64,000 bases of DNA, from positions 1 through 64,000 of the forward strand of contig NZ_JNYZ01000026.1 of NCBI RefSeq assembly GCF_000717335.1. Direction: 5' to 3'. This document shows positions 19,150 through 28,570 of this stretch, in pieces. A program made the translations under genes and the position numbers. How positions within the stretch are numbered: position 1 is the first letter of the stretch; each line of letters opens with the position of its first letter. The notes below the pieces were generated by a model. That model had not been told where the DNA came from. It did not search any database and saw only the letters and a list, made by a program, of their open reading frames with translations. The stretch is from Amycolatopsis jejuensis (lineage in GTDB: Bacteria; Actinomycetota; Actinomycetes; Mycobacteriales; Pseudonocardiaceae).

Positions 19150-19541
19150 GTGCTTCTGTTGTCTCTTTCTCTCGAGCCGAGGATCAGGGCGATCACCGGT
19201 TCCGTCTTCGGCGCCAGAATGGGCAGGACGACCAGCAGGATGCGATTGCGCAATGCAGAGCTGCCAAGGCATTCCTCCCATCACGGCGTGAGTTCCAGGT
19301 GAGCGAAACACGACGGTCGAAGATCCGGAAGGCGGTAGTCCGCGATAGGGGTATCGGGCGCGCTTATGGAAGGAACGGTCACGGCAGCGTCGACGTGCTC
19401 AGGCCCAGTGCCAAGGTCGTGGGGGTTGGCGGTGGTAACCGTGAAGGGTCTGCCGGGTGAGTGTGCTCCGGCCCGGAGTGTTGGAAGGTCGCCGCCAGTT
19501 GCACCGGAGACCTTCTCGGCGCACCCGATCGGCGCCCGTTC
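19150..19541. other. Gene-free region upstream of the CoA-transferase
   Basis: No recognisable gene. It should contain the CoA-transferase promoter, but I see no strong -35/-10 pair. The right end runs into a repeat shared with the 48.2-kb region. Confidence 0.35.
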
Positions 19542-19621
19542 TGGAGCAGTTCTGGCATCCAGAACCAAACGGGGGCAAGGCTTGCTCCACGATCGCTCCG
19601 GCTATTGAACGGTAGCTGAAG
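19542..19621 (+). repeat. 80-bp repeat, copy 1 (degenerate)
   Basis: This segment matches 48194-48273 over the same 80-base length: it starts TGGAGCAGTTCTGGC and ends GTAGCTGAAG. In both copies one frame reads GAVLAS, then RGQG, and stops after a Tyr at the same point, so it may be the 3' end of a lost gene, perhaps a recombinase. A hairpin and an HTH gene follow in both. Confidence 0.6.
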
Positions 19622-19653
19622 ATTGCCCGGCTAAAACCGAGATCAGGCGGACG

Positions 19654-19682
19654 AAAAAACCGCCCAGCGCAGGACTAGGCGG
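19654..19682. terminator. Hairpin with A6 tract, copy 1
   Basis: AAAAAACCGCC then GGCGG 14 bases later. Read on the minus strand this is a G/C stem followed by T6, a rho-independent terminator form. The equivalent element at 48308-48348 keeps the same layout. Confidence 0.4.
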
Positions 19683-19699
19683 CTCGGTGCGGATCAGAT

Positions 19700-19905
19700 C
19701 GAGCGGTAGACCGCGGGCTATGGGGCTGGCGCGACGGTTTACGAACTTGGCGAGCGGTTCGGCATTGAGCGGCGCAACGTTCTCCGTCGGCATGGTGTGC
19801 GGATGCGACCTTTCGCCAGAGCGGATTGACGAGGCTGTGTTGAACAAGCTGCGTGAACGTCGGGTTCCACCCGCGACACTCATGGGGGGCCGCGCATCGA
19901 GGTGG
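19700..19905 (+). pseudogene. Decayed HTH protein gene, paralogue of 48406-48804
   Basis: Pieces match the intact HTH protein at 48.6 kb: [20 protein letters not shown] then RRHGVRMR, and after a deletion LNKLRERRVPPATLMGG, corresponding to [18 protein letters not shown]. There is no single open frame. Together with the preceding repeat this is a worn second copy of the same cassette. Confidence 0.65.
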
Positions 19906-19915
19906 GTGATCCTCG

Positions 19916-20309
19916 ATGATTCGACGCGCGCAAGCATCCGCTCGGTCAGGTTTGGATGGCGCTGCCGTCGTCCGGACGGTGACGTGGTTGGTCGGTCTCA
20001 CGTTCCTCTTTGGTTTCGGCAATGTCCGGAGCCTCGCGCTGCGTCTTGGCGTGCCCGCGTGGGTTGCGGCGCTTGCTACGCCAGCGGTCGATCCTAGGGC
20101 TTCTGCTCGGCATCCGGCAGGTGGCTCTTGCGTTGAACGTGGCTGACCCGCTCATGGCCGGTGGCTACGGGAAGGCTGCGTTCGACGCCGTGGATCCATT
20201 GCTGTTGATGGGATGGGCCGAGGTCGGGCCGGATCTGTTGCGGGTTCTGGCCACCGCAGCCCGATCGGTCGCGGCAACAGCCGATGTGACACCAGAGCAG
20301 ATCGGGTGA
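19916..20309 (+). pseudogene. Decayed Spd/DUF2637-like membrane protein of an integrative element
   Basis: Two frames join to give a small membrane protein: VTWLVGLTFLFGFGNVRSLA and LGVPAWVAALATPAVD in the first, LGLLLGIRQVALALNVADP and FDAVDPLLLMGWAEVGPDLL in the second. Proteins with this pattern accompany transfer genes of actinomycete integrative and conjugative elements. The frame change lies near 20095. Family assignment is from general resemblance and moderate at best. Confidence 0.45.
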
Positions 20310-20618
20310 CCCGCCTCATGCAGCGCTTGCGGTTCCGGAGACATCACGGGACGTGATGCTCGAGACTGCGCTCGAACAAGCCGACCTGAGAATGGTGCGA
20401 TCGCACGGACTCGGTTCTGTTCTCCGGCCTGCCGAACCGGTTGCGGACGGTCCCGAGTTGCTCTGCCCGCGCTGATTTCACCGCGGTTGGTAGGGGACCT
20501 AGACATAGCGAATGCTCAGCGAAGAAGCAGGCCGATACCGCTGCCCATCGAAAAAATATGTCAGCCTACTTCTTCCTCCGGCGCTTATGAATAAGCCTCC
20601 CACGGTATGATACACGAC
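20310..20618. other. Gene-free region, partly AT-richer
   Basis: The plus frame from the Spd-like remnant ends near 20309. Beyond it no recognisable gene is seen. The stretch 20500-20660 is distinctly richer in A/T than its surroundings. Confidence 0.35.
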
Positions 20619-20682
20619 CGGCGGCCCGTTTCTGATTGAATCGAGCGTGGTAACCCGATTTCTTTCAATAAACGGGCCGCCG
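20619..20682 (-). terminator. Large inverted repeat 3' of the hydrolase gene
   Basis: Perfect 13-bp arms CGGCGGCCCGTTT / AAACGGGCCGCCG enclose 38 bases that hold further ATTGAA/TTCAAT pairing. It lies 57 bases beyond the stop of the minus-strand hydrolase and would end that transcript. It could also be an insertion-sequence end, but no transposase is attached. Confidence 0.45.
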
Positions 20683-20738
20683 CACACTACGACGTGCCGA
20701 GGGGAATCTATTGATTCTCGCGTGAATAACCTCGATGC

Positions 20739-21575
20739 CTATGCGCGCGCCGCCAGGAACTCGCCCACGGTGTTGGCGACCTTTTCGGGTTCCTCCAGGC
20801 AGAGCACGTGTGAATTGCGCTCAAACTCGAGGTACTGGACGTTGGGGAGTGCGTCGGCGAGTTCGCGCGCCAAGTACGGTGTCGTCATCAGGTCGAGCCC
20901 ACCGACCATCACCAGCGCAGGCACGTGAACGTCGGCCAGTCGCGCGACGGCGTCGTGCTCAAGCACATGGTTGAGAATGCGCCGGTAGGCGTTGCCGTCG
21001 ACCCGCGGGTCGGGGCTCTCTTTCTCCGCCATCATGGCCTGCCCCATCGCTTCGAAGCCGGCCACCAGATCGGCGTACTCGTGGAAGGATCTCGGCGAGA
21101 AGTCCGTACAGATGCCCAGACCCAGTCCTGAGGCCAGTCCGGCGTGCTTCAGCAACAGCAGCCGGGTATTGATCATGTAGGTGAACCACCTGTCGGTTCG
21201 CGCGATCGTCGAGGACAGGATCAGCGAGCGGACGCGGTCCTGATAGCGGATCGCAAGCTCCTGGGCGACGCAGCCCCCCATCCAGAAGCCAGCCACATCC
21301 GCGCGCTCGACGCCCAGCGCATCAAGGACGGCGCACGCGTCACGAGCGGCTATCTCACCGGTATAAGTCCCGTTGTCATCGCTCCAGCCGCGGATGGCCG
21401 GGTCGACAAGAATGACCTGACGGTTCATCGCGAGCAGGTCGATCAAAGATCCGAGCCCGGGCACCATCCGCGGGCTGTCAAGATCCTGCAGCAAAAGCAA
21501 CGGCTCGCCGGTCCCGACGACCTCGACGTGAATCCGATTCCCCTCGGTGTCGACATCTATGGTGCTCATGTGCAT
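20739..21575 (-). CDS. Alpha/beta-hydrolase fold protein lacking the nucleophile serine
   Basis: A 278-residue alpha/beta-hydrolase. The oxyanion strand LLLLQDLDS, the Asp in VGGLDLMTT and the His in NSHVLCLEEP are all present. The nucleophile elbow reads GFWMGGC instead of GxSxGG, so Trp98 replaces the serine. A TCG to TGG change would explain this. The protein is otherwise intact, so it may be a non-hydrolytic family member or newly inactivated. GAGGAG precedes ATG 21575 by four bases and ATG 21569 by ten; either could be used. Confidence 0.85.
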   Translation of the reverse strand: MHMSTIDVDTEGNRIHVEVVGTGEPLLLLQDLDSPRMVPGLGSLIDLLAMNRQVILVDPAIRGWSDDNGTYTGEIAARDACAVLDALGVERADVAGFWMGGCVAQELAIRYQDRVRSLILSSTIARTDRWFTYMINTRLLLLKHAGLASGLGLGICTDFSPRSFHEYADLVAGFEAMGQAMMAEKESPDPRVDGNAYRRILNHVLEHDAVARLADVHVPALVMVGGLDLMTTPYLARELADALPNVQYLEFERNSHVLCLEEPEKVANTVGEFLAARA

Positions 21576-21653
21576 CACGCTCCTCAAACTTTGTGATGGG
21601 TTTTTCGATGAGAATCACGTTCGCGATCCGAGTTTCAAGAAGCCAAGTGGGAG

Positions 21654-21881
21654 TCGGCGATGAGCGGTGGGCGCGCCTGGAGCCGTTGCTCCGGGACCGC
21701 GCCCCGATCAGTTGGGGTCGGTGGATGGACCATCGCAAGGTGATCGATGGTGTGTTGTGGCGTACCACGGCCGCGGCGGCGTGACGCGACCTGCCTGCCG
21801 AGTACGGACACCGGAAGACCGTTTGCAACCGGCATCGCCGCTGGCCGGCGGACGGCACGTCAGTCCAGCGACACGCATAGC
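21654..21881 (+). pseudogene. IS5-family transposase N-terminal fragment
   Basis: The frame reads VGDERWARLEPLLRDRAP, WMDHRKVIDGVLWR, then a TGA where Trp is expected, then RDLPAEYGHRKTVCNRHRRW. This matches the N-terminal third of IS5-group transposases. The catalytic part is missing. It is a dead insertion remnant next to the hydrolase promoter. Confidence 0.75.
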
Positions 21882-22171
21882 GCACCCCTATTCGTTGCCT
21901 TATTGAGCACTTGCGACATGCAACCGCAACGTTCGTGGTGCCCAGCGATGTCTTGCTGCCGCTGGGCGGTTGAGGTGTGGGCGCCCCCTCTGCGTCCCAC
22001 GCCCCATGGTGGCCGACGTCAGCGTATATCGACGAGCGACTGCTCGCAAGTAGTGATTCCAAAAGATTCGAACAACGCTAATTGCTGTGGCTACAAGCTA
22101 GTTGGGGCCGATCGATGACTCCGGGGCGGCAGCCTTATGAGCGAACATAGAGTCGCTTTAAGTCGCGACTG

Positions 22172-22930
22172 GTGAAGCTGATGAACGACCGCAAAGGGGT
22201 GATCGCAGGCCGGGGAGGGGAGGCCCGCGCCCCGCACATATCGGTCGCTGATCGAGTGGACCGCCCCGACTTTCACCGAGACACGGTCCCGGCCGTGGAG
22301 GTGGGTCAGCGGGTGGCCGTACTGCCGACGCTGACCTGTGGGAAGTGTGCCGGGTGCCGCGCGGGCCGGTTGAGCGAATGCGACGAGCTCGTCATCGTTG
22401 GGGAGCACGTCGACGGTACTTACGCGCAGTACCTCGCGGCGCCGGAGCGCAACGCCATTCCCATTCCTGATTCGGTGAGTCATGGGCAGGCGGCGGTCAG
22501 CATTGTCGCGTACCTGACGGCTTGGCACCTGCTCCGTACCCGCGGGCAGCTCGTCGAGGGGGGAAACCGTGCTCGTGGTCGGCGTGTGCAGCGCCGCGGT
22601 ACGGCTGGCGAAAGTCCCGGCAGGTGCCCGATTTCGCCGACGCGGTCGTGAAGCTCACCGGCGGACGGGGCGACCTGTCCATCGACTCGCTCCGCCACGA
22701 TGGGCGGCTGGTCGCGATGGGCTCGCACCCCGGGCGCGTCGCTGAGGTGCAGCCCGTGGGCATCCACCGCAAGGAGATCGACATCCGCGGGGCGCACACC
22801 CGCCCACCTTGACGAGATCCGTGCCTTCCTTCCGCTGCTGGCCGACGGTTCACTGCAACCGGTGATCGATTCGGTCTACCCGTTGGAGAATGCCGGGACG
22901 CCCAACGCCGGCTCACGTGACGCTTTGCCC
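22172..22930 (+). pseudogene. Broken zinc-type alcohol dehydrogenase
   Basis: Parts of an MDR-family dehydrogenase are spread over several frames: VGQRVAVLPTLTCGKCAGC (structural zinc loop), CDELVIVGEHVDGTYAQYLA, AVSIVAYLTAWHLLRTRGQL, then after a gap LTGGRGDLSIDSL, HDGRLVAMGSH and ADGSLQPVIDSVYPLENA. The nucleotide-binding GxGxxG region and the N-terminus are missing. The gene is not functional. Confidence 0.7.
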
Positions 22931-23693
22931 GGACAGCCGACTGACGTCCGCGCCATTTCCCGGCCGTACTTCGAGGACGTCCATGAGGTGGTGGCCGATC
23001 CGCGCGGCAGCCCGGGACGGGTTTCCAGCGCGGTCGCCCGGCATCAAGGCACGTCCCGGCCGGGCGAAATCGTTCGTCGCGATGGACAACCGGAGCATGT
23101 GGCACAGCGCGGGCTGCTCACCGGTGACTTGACGGAGGGGAAGGTGGCGCGGTTGCGGCCGGAAACCCCAGACGACCGTCGACGACCTGCCGGCCGGTTC
23201 GAGTCCGGGTCGATTCTGGTGCGGGCGTTTGCGCTCCCGGTACCCTCCTTGGTGATCTGCGGTCAGCAAGGTGCTGATGGGCGAATCGCTCGCCACACTG
23301 GAGGAGCTGTTTGGCTTCGAGACGACGGCCGACATACGGACCGCAAACGCCGAATGACGACCCGCGGCAGTGCACCGAACGAGGCTGTGCGACGAACGAC
23401 GCAACCTGTCTGCCGATCGGCTCAGGAGACTGGCTGCCGCCGAACCTGGCGGCGGAGCCGATGTCGGCGCGTTCACCAGGCTGGCAGGCCCCGAGGATCG
23501 CGGCACTGTGGTCGACGCACTGCACGAGGTTGACCTGCTGCCGACGGAGTGGAAGACGTCCTGCATGAGGAGGTGGTCAGGTCCTGCGGGATGAGCCGGC
23601 GTCCGATGTGCTTGCCGGGCAGCGCATCGCCTGCCCGGCGGTACCCCGGAGCCGGACATGCGGAACAGGCAGGCAAACCGGGGTGCTTCCCGG
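22931..23693. other. Decayed region with no recognisable complete gene
   Basis: Frames such as KVLMGESLATLEELFGFE (about 23270) and [19 protein letters not shown] (about 23400) read like protein but are short, in different frames and interrupted by stops. I do not recognise the parent gene. Confidence 0.4.
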
Positions 23694-24227
23694 TCAGGGC
23701 CGAACTCCGGGCGGCGCGATGATGTTGATCTGCGCTTTCCCGGCGGCGGCGGTGAGTTTCCGCGCGGTCTCCTCATCCATTTGCCAGCCGCGTTTCGGCC
23801 CGTCGTATTCGGCGGGCTCGGAGACTTCGCGCAGGAAGTCCTCGAATCCGGTGGGCGAGGTGAGCAGCAGGAAGGTGGCGCCGACTTCGGGGTCGGCTTG
23901 AAGCGTGTGCGGAACACCGACCGGGAGCAGCACGGCATCACCCGGGCCCGCGGTGAATTCGCGGCCGACCGACCAGTAGGTGATCGACCCCTCGAGGACG
24001 AAGAACATCTCGTCTTCCACCGCGTGCTCGTGCAGCGGCGGGGTTGCTCCGGGAGCCATCTGCTGCCACGCGAGCAGGAGCTTCCCCTCGGTGTGCGAGG
24101 CGTCGAAGATGATCTGGACGTTGTCGCCGAGGAACCACAGCGAGTCGCGATCCGCCTTGCGGATGTGCTGGACTCGTTTGGCCTTGACGAGGGTTTCTTC
24201 GTCGTAACTGCCGGGCTCGCTGGTCAT
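23694..24227 (-). CDS. Cupin-domain protein
   Basis: A 177-residue single-domain cupin. The first metal motif is PLHEHAVEDEMFFVLEG (HxH and E of the conserved HxHx(3,4)Ex6G) and the second motif's His is in PVGVPHTLQ. Cupins of this layout include quercetinase-like dioxygenases and small-molecule binders, and the function here is open. ATG 24227 follows a weak GAGCGAGAA. A TGCGA-N8-TCGCA palindrome lies 240 bases upstream and is shared with the TetR-controlled catabolic block at 30 kb, so it may belong to the same regulon. Confidence 0.85.
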   Translation of the reverse strand: MTSEPGSYDEETLVKAKRVQHIRKADRDSLWFLGDNVQIIFDASHTEGKLLLAWQQMAPGATPPLHEHAVEDEMFFVLEGSITYWSVGREFTAGPGDAVLLPVGVPHTLQADPEVGATFLLLTSPTGFEDFLREVSEPAEYDGPKRGWQMDEETARKLTAAAGKAQINIIAPPGVRP

Positions 24228-24466
24228 TGTTCGTTCTCGCTCTCGGGGTCGGCTGTACCGGGACGGCAGTGGTTTCCCGTTCCATCTGGCGAGGTGTTCC
24301 ACGTGGGACGGGGACGAAATATGCGAATGATCGCTCTTGAAGAGGTGCTCCAGCTCTGAGTATCCGAGAGTAGGGCAGCGACTGATCGATCGCAAGTGGC
24401 TGCGGAGGGGGCTGGCCCGCGGATGGGGCAGCAGTGGCCGCCGCGCGACTGACTTGACCTGTAAGG
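24228..24466. other. Upstream region of the cupin gene
   Basis: No gene is supported between the cupin start and the TGCGA palindrome at 24467. This is a long leader or promoter region for the cupin gene. Confidence 0.35.
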
Positions 24467-24484
24467 TGCGAGTTTCTATTCGCA
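24467..24484. promoter_or_regulatory. TGCGA-N8-TCGCA palindrome, copy at 24.5 kb
   Basis: TGCGAGTTTCTATTCGCA has the same arms and spacer length as the sites at 30027, 30103 and 31704. TTGACC at 24454 could be a -35 element for rightward transcription, with TATTCG inside the palindrome as -10. The site lies between the cupin gene and a decayed aminotransferase. Confidence 0.55.
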
Positions 24485-24789
24485 ATAGTTGTCAACGCCA
24501 GGTCTTGTCCTTGACTTTCTCATGAGGAGTAGTGATCTGGCCGGAGGGACGGCAGCTGCGTAGGTCGGCGATCGCGAGATTCAGTTCGCAATTGGTGAGT
24601 GTTCCACCGGAGGGGGCGTGCCCGGCCCAGCTGGCGAAGGTCGAAGCGTCCGTCCATGGCCGAAGTTGCTGCGCGGAAGGACATCCGGCCGCCTCTCGAG
24701 CGGTTGTCTGCGCGGGAAATGGAGACTTCTCATGGTTATCCGGGAGCTCCAGGGCGAGCAGCAGGCGCGGCTGGCTGCTCGCCGCCGGG

Positions 24790-25209
24790 GTTCTGGAAGA
24801 CGTACCTGCCCTCCGTCGACGCCGTCTGATCGCGCTGCTGACCAACACCGGGGTGGTGGTGCCCGCCAGCCTCGTCACCGCGCGGCCGTCACCTGCGGCG
24901 ATCGAGGTCGGGATGGGGCTCGCGGCGAACGACGTGCCGGACCCGCGACCCCACCGCCACCCGGTACAGCCGCCGCGCGCTCGAACAGCTCGCCGAATTC
25001 GCCCGGAAGAACGACCTCATCGTGGGCACCGACCAGGCCTTCGATGACACCATTCTCGACGGTTTTGCCATGACGGAAATCGCCGCGCTGCCGGGGGGCT
25101 GGTCTATTCTACCTTCGCGGACCGGAACCGGTGCCTGTCGGCGATCGAGGGGATGGTCGACGCCTTCGCCCGGCACCCGAAAGCCGCGGTGACGGGGAAA
25201 TCCCGGTAA
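24790..25209 (+). pseudogene. Class I/II aminotransferase fragment
   Basis: The readable part is TATRYSRRALEQLAEFARKN followed by DLIVGTDQAFDDTILDG and MTEIAALPG. It matches the PLP-binding Asp strand of class I/II aminotransferases (xPTGTxYSxxxL and VVDQAFED). The N-terminal and catalytic-lysine parts are absent and the flanking frames are shifted. Only a remnant remains. Confidence 0.55.
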
Positions 25210-25239
25210 TGCTCCTTGCGGCAGTGGCCACTTCTTCGT

Positions 25240-26604
25240 TCAAGACAGCCGGAAAACGGTCGGGTCGGCGGTGGTGAAGGGTGACCAGCCGGGGTTTCCG
25301 TCGCGGACGAAACGGCCGAGGCGGTCGCCGAACGAACGGGAGAGCGGAGCGAATTCCGCGTCGATGCCGCGTAATTGCGGTGCCTCGGCCCAGGCTTCCG
25401 CAGTGCCGAAGACAAACGGCAGCTCGGCACAGTGGCACGCGCCGAACGGGCCTGCGCGCCAATCGAATTGGTAGACGAAGGCAGGTTTCCCGCGTTTTTC
25501 CCGTTGCTGGGCCACCGCGACCGCGGCGGTGGTGAACTCGCTGTCGGTGAGGGCGGCACCGAGGACCCGGCCAGGAGCCTGGCCGTGCTCATGAGCCGCA
25601 TAGACCCGTTCGCCGTCGCCGAATCGCCGGTCCAGTTCGGCAATCACGTCGGCCTTGCTCGCCTCGGCGACCGCCGGATCGAGGTCGAAGAATGCGCGCA
25701 TCTCCTCGCTGGTGGTACCGACCAGCACGTCGAGGTCCTGGCTTGCGTTCCGATCCAGCGCATCGAGCGGGCTGGCCCAAGGCAACTCTGCGGTGGCCGT
25801 CGGGTACAGCGGGGGGACGATGCCCCCGAAGGTGTGCCGTTGAACGGCGACCCGGCCTGCTGCGGCGAGCAGGCGGTCCGGCGCGACGGTGCGCAGGTCA
25901 TCGAGCCCCTCGACGACCGCGGCCGCGACTTCCGTTGCCTCCGCCGGGGTTTGCAGCGGCCAGCCGTACGGTCCGCTCTGCAGGAAGACTCGCCGGACCA
26001 GCGGACGCGTGGCCTCGGCGGCGGCCAGCAAGGCAGCCGAATGTGCACCCGCTGATTGTCCGCCCACCGTGATCTTCGCCGGATCACCGCCGAAGGCACC
26101 GATTTCCCGGGCGACCCACTGCAGCGCGGCGCTCTGGTCGGCGAACCCGAAGTTGCCGTTCCCCAAGGCCTGGTCGAGCTCGGCGAGGTAGAGGTATCCG
26201 AGCGGGCCGAGCCGGTAGTTCGCGGTGACGACGACGATTCCCTGCTGCGCGGCGAGGATACTGCCGTCGTACCACGGCCAGCCGCCCGATCCGGTGGCCC
26301 ATGCGCCGCCGTGCAGCCAGAACAGCACCGGTGCCGCGCCGGAGACGTCTGGCGTCCAGATGTTCAGCGTCAGGCAGTCGGTTTCCGACGTGGCTCGGGG
26401 AGCGGGCCCCATGACGCTCTCGAGCCGTGACGGAAGCTGCGGGGCTGCCGGTCCGGCGACTCCCGCTTCCCGGACGCCGGTCCATCCGGGAGGTGGCATC
26501 GGTGGGCGGAATCGGTCTGCGGTGGCGTACGGAATGCCGAGGAATTTCGTGACGCCGCCGTGTTCCCGGCCGTCGAGCCGCCCTTGTCCGGTGATCACCC
26601 TCAT
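25240..26604 (-). CDS. Type-B carboxylesterase
   Basis: A 454-residue esterase of the carboxylesterase/lipase type B family. It shows FLGIPYA near the N-terminus, DCLTLNIWTP, the oxyanion LHGGAW, Ser184 in GGQSAGA, and a C-terminal His in CHCAELPFVFG. Substrates are usually esters or carbamates of aromatic or aliphatic acids. It is the last gene of a five-gene operon and overlaps the DUF59 gene by 4 bases (ATGA). In this context it may release the acid that the PaaK-type ligase activates. Confidence 0.9.
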   Translation of the reverse strand: MRVITGQGRLDGREHGGVTKFLGIPYATADRFRPPMPPPGWTGVREAGVAGPAAPQLPSRLESVMGPAPRATSETDCLTLNIWTPDVSGAAPVLFWLHGGAWATGSGGWPWYDGSILAAQQGIVVVTANYRLGPLGYLYLAELDQALGNGNFGFADQSAALQWVAREIGAFGGDPAKITVGGQSAGAHSAALLAAAEATRPLVRRVFLQSGPYGWPLQTPAEATEVAAAVVEGLDDLRTVAPDRLLAAAGRVAVQRHTFGGIVPPLYPTATAELPWASPLDALDRNASQDLDVLVGTTSEEMRAFFDLDPAVAEASKADVIAELDRRFGDGERVYAAHEHGQAPGRVLGAALTDSEFTTAAVAVAQQREKRGKPAFVYQFDWRAGPFGACHCAELPFVFGTAEAWAEAPQLRGIDAEFAPLSRSFGDRLGRFVRDGNPGWSPFTTADPTVFRLS

Positions 26605-26966
26605 GTCGCACTCTTGGCGCTCAGCGACAGCAGCCGACGGCCCGCGGATCGGCGTTCGGCCAGCTGGGTCCGGCCCGCGTCGGTCATCCGGTCGGGTGTC
26701 CAGACCGGTTCGGGGTCGACGTGGACCCGGACTTCGGCCACGCCGGGCACGGCGGCCACCGCGTCTTCGGCATCGCGCACGATCAGCGTGCCCAGCAAGC
26801 ACATCGGCGACGTCAGGCACAGGGTGACCTCGACAGTTCCGTCGTGCTCCCGGAATCCGAGGACCAGGCCCATGTCGACGATGCTCAGCGGAGCATTGGC
26901 GGCGATCGAACACGGATCCAGTACCTGGTGCAGCGCGGTCTCGATGGCTTCGGCGGCGACGGACAT
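26601..26966 (-). CDS. DUF59 (MIP18/PaaD-like) protein
   Basis: A 121-residue DUF59 protein. It shows the N-terminal SIVDMGLV and the conserved Cys in LTSPMCLLG. Family members such as SufT, PaaD and HcfA domains help build or insert iron-sulfur or metal centres. It starts one base after the amidohydrolase stop and overlaps the esterase gene by 4 bases. It may mature a metalloenzyme of this pathway that lies elsewhere. Confidence 0.85.
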   Translation of the reverse strand: MSVAAEAIETALHQVLDPCSIAANAPLSIVDMGLVLGFREHDGTVEVTLCLTSPMCLLGTLIVRDAEDAVAAVPGVAEVRVHVDPEPVWTPDRMTDAGRTQLAERRSAGRRLLSLSAKSAT

Positions 26967-26967
26967 G

Positions 26968-28044
26968 TCAGGCCACCCCCGCTTCCCGCAGCCAGTTCGA
27001 GTACGGCGCCTGCAGGCCGTTCTCCCGCACCGCGACGCTGAACTCGTCGGTTTCGATGCGGGCCCGCGCGGCGGCGATGTCCAGGCCGATCATCGCGGCG
27101 TAGTTGCGGCCGAGGATGTCCGCCTTGATCTCGCGAGTCAGGCTGACCTGGTACTTGTCCTCGAGGTCGGCGGGCAGCTCGAAGGCCCAGAACTTCTCCA
27201 GCAAGGACTGCGAATGGCCGAGTACCCCGCCGTCGGCCCAGAAGATTTTCTGTGCGCCGCCCCAGTAGAGGAACTGGGCGAGCACCTCGCCGAAGATCCG
27301 CGGTGCCTTGTTCAGCAGCAGTGACGTGGTTTCGAGATTGGCGTACACGTTGGGAAAACGCGCGATGGCCTGCGCCGTCTCGTCCACGAACGCCATCCCG
27401 GCATGCACGATTTCGAAGTTCAGGTCGGGGAAGTCGTAGGCTGCGCGGTCGACGTCGTCGACGCGGTAGGGGTTCATCGGCACCGGCCCGTTCGGCAGTG
27501 CCTTGTGGATGGCGATCACTTTCAGGCCGAGGTCGCGAGCCGATTCGTAGAGCGGGTACGCCACTTCGGGATCGTCCATGCGCCAGCTGCGGATCGGGGC
27601 CACCGAATCGGGGTACAGCTTCAGGCCCACCGCTTCCGGCAGGTCGGCCACCTGTCGTTCCATGTCCTTGATGGCGACATCGATGCCGCGGAACGGGGCG
27701 GCACCGACATAAAGGAGGTACCGCTGCGGCCATCGCCGGGCGGCCTCGCAGTTCTTGGCGTGCGAGACGATGGAGTCGAAGGTCCACCCGTCGAGGTCGA
27801 TGTGGTGGCTGACTGCCAGGTCCACCTGGCTCTCCAAGAACTGGGTGGCACTGAGCATTTCCATCGTCTGGTCGGAAAGGAACACCTCCCGCGGGACCTG
27901 CAGCTCCGGCGGGTTCCAGGTGCGGTGGATGCCGTAGACGAGCTCGGGCAGCGCCCGGCCGACCCGGTTCCGCCGGATGTTCGCCGCGCTGAAGTCGTAG
28001 GCGTGCGCGATCGCGTTGATCACGAAGACGTCGTTGTCGATCAT
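26968..28044 (-). CDS. Amidohydrolase (amidohydrolase_2 / ACMSD-like)
   Basis: A 358-residue TIM-barrel metal-dependent enzyme. The features fit amidohydrolase_2: a metal-type start NAIAHAYDF, VGLKLYPDS, VIAIHKALPNGP (His), FEIVHAGMAFVDE (His) and IFWADGGVLGH (Asp). Relatives include gamma-resorcylate and aminocarboxymuconate decarboxylases as well as true hydrolases. The usual N-terminal HxH appears altered to a single His, so the metal site may be unusual. The start follows AGGAGTATC, seven bases after the carbonic anhydrase stop. Confidence 0.82.
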   Translation of the reverse strand: MIDNDVFVINAIAHAYDFSAANIRRNRVGRALPELVYGIHRTWNPPELQVPREVFLSDQTMEMLSATQFLESQVDLAVSHHIDLDGWTFDSIVSHAKNCEAARRWPQRYLLYVGAAPFRGIDVAIKDMERQVADLPEAVGLKLYPDSVAPIRSWRMDDPEVAYPLYESARDLGLKVIAIHKALPNGPVPMNPYRVDDVDRAAYDFPDLNFEIVHAGMAFVDETAQAIARFPNVYANLETTSLLLNKAPRIFGEVLAQFLYWGGAQKIFWADGGVLGHSQSLLEKFWAFELPADLEDKYQVSLTREIKADILGRNYAAMIGLDIAAARARIETDEFSVAVRENGLQAPYSNWLREAGVA

Positions 28045-28051
28045 GATACTC

Positions 28052-28570
28052 CTAACCGGTCACGTGGGCATCGCGGTGCAGCTCGGACAGCCGGAGATAG
28101 ATGTCGGCGTTGTGCCGCAGGGCGGTGCGCTCGCCATCGGTGAGCTGCCGCCGGACGCGGCCGGGTACGCCGGTGACGAGTGAACCCGGCGGGATGGCCG
28201 TGTTTTCCAGGACCACTGTTCCGGCCGCCACGAGGGAGAACGCCCCGACCCGGGCCCCGTTGAGAATCGCGGCACCGATGCCGACCAGGACGTCGTCGGC
28301 GACCGTGCAGCCGTGCAGGACTGCCCGGTGGCCCACCGACACACCGGCGCCGACCGTGAGGACCAGGCCGGGATCGGTGTGCAGAACGGCACCGTCCTGG
28401 ATGTTGCTGCGCGGGCCGATGCGGATCGCGTCCAGGTCGGCCCGGATCACCGCGCCGTACCAGACACTGGCCCGGTCGCCGACCGTGACGTCGCCGAAGA
28501 GCACCGCGCCGGGTGCGACGTAAGCCGTGTCGGCGACGCGGGTGCAGGCGCGGTCAGCTGAGCCGTTCAT
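28052..28570 (-). CDS. Gamma-class carbonic anhydrase family protein
   Basis: A 172-residue left-handed beta-helix protein with hexapeptide repeats (VLFGDVTVGDRASV, IGPRSNIQDGAVLH). Three metal-ligand histidines are present: VLHTD, then VGHRAVLHG. PaaY and CaiE-like proteins of this family sit in CoA-ester pathways and may act as thioesterases or carbonic anhydrases. The start overlaps the end of the CoA-ligase gene by 17 bases, so translation is coupled. Confidence 0.88.
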   Translation of the reverse strand: MNGSADRACTRVADTAYVAPGAVLFGDVTVGDRASVWYGAVIRADLDAIRIGPRSNIQDGAVLHTDPGLVLTVGAGVSVGHRAVLHGCTVADDVLVGIGAAILNGARVGAFSLVAAGTVVLENTAIPPGSLVTGVPGRVRRQLTDGERTALRHNADIYLRLSELHRDAHVTG

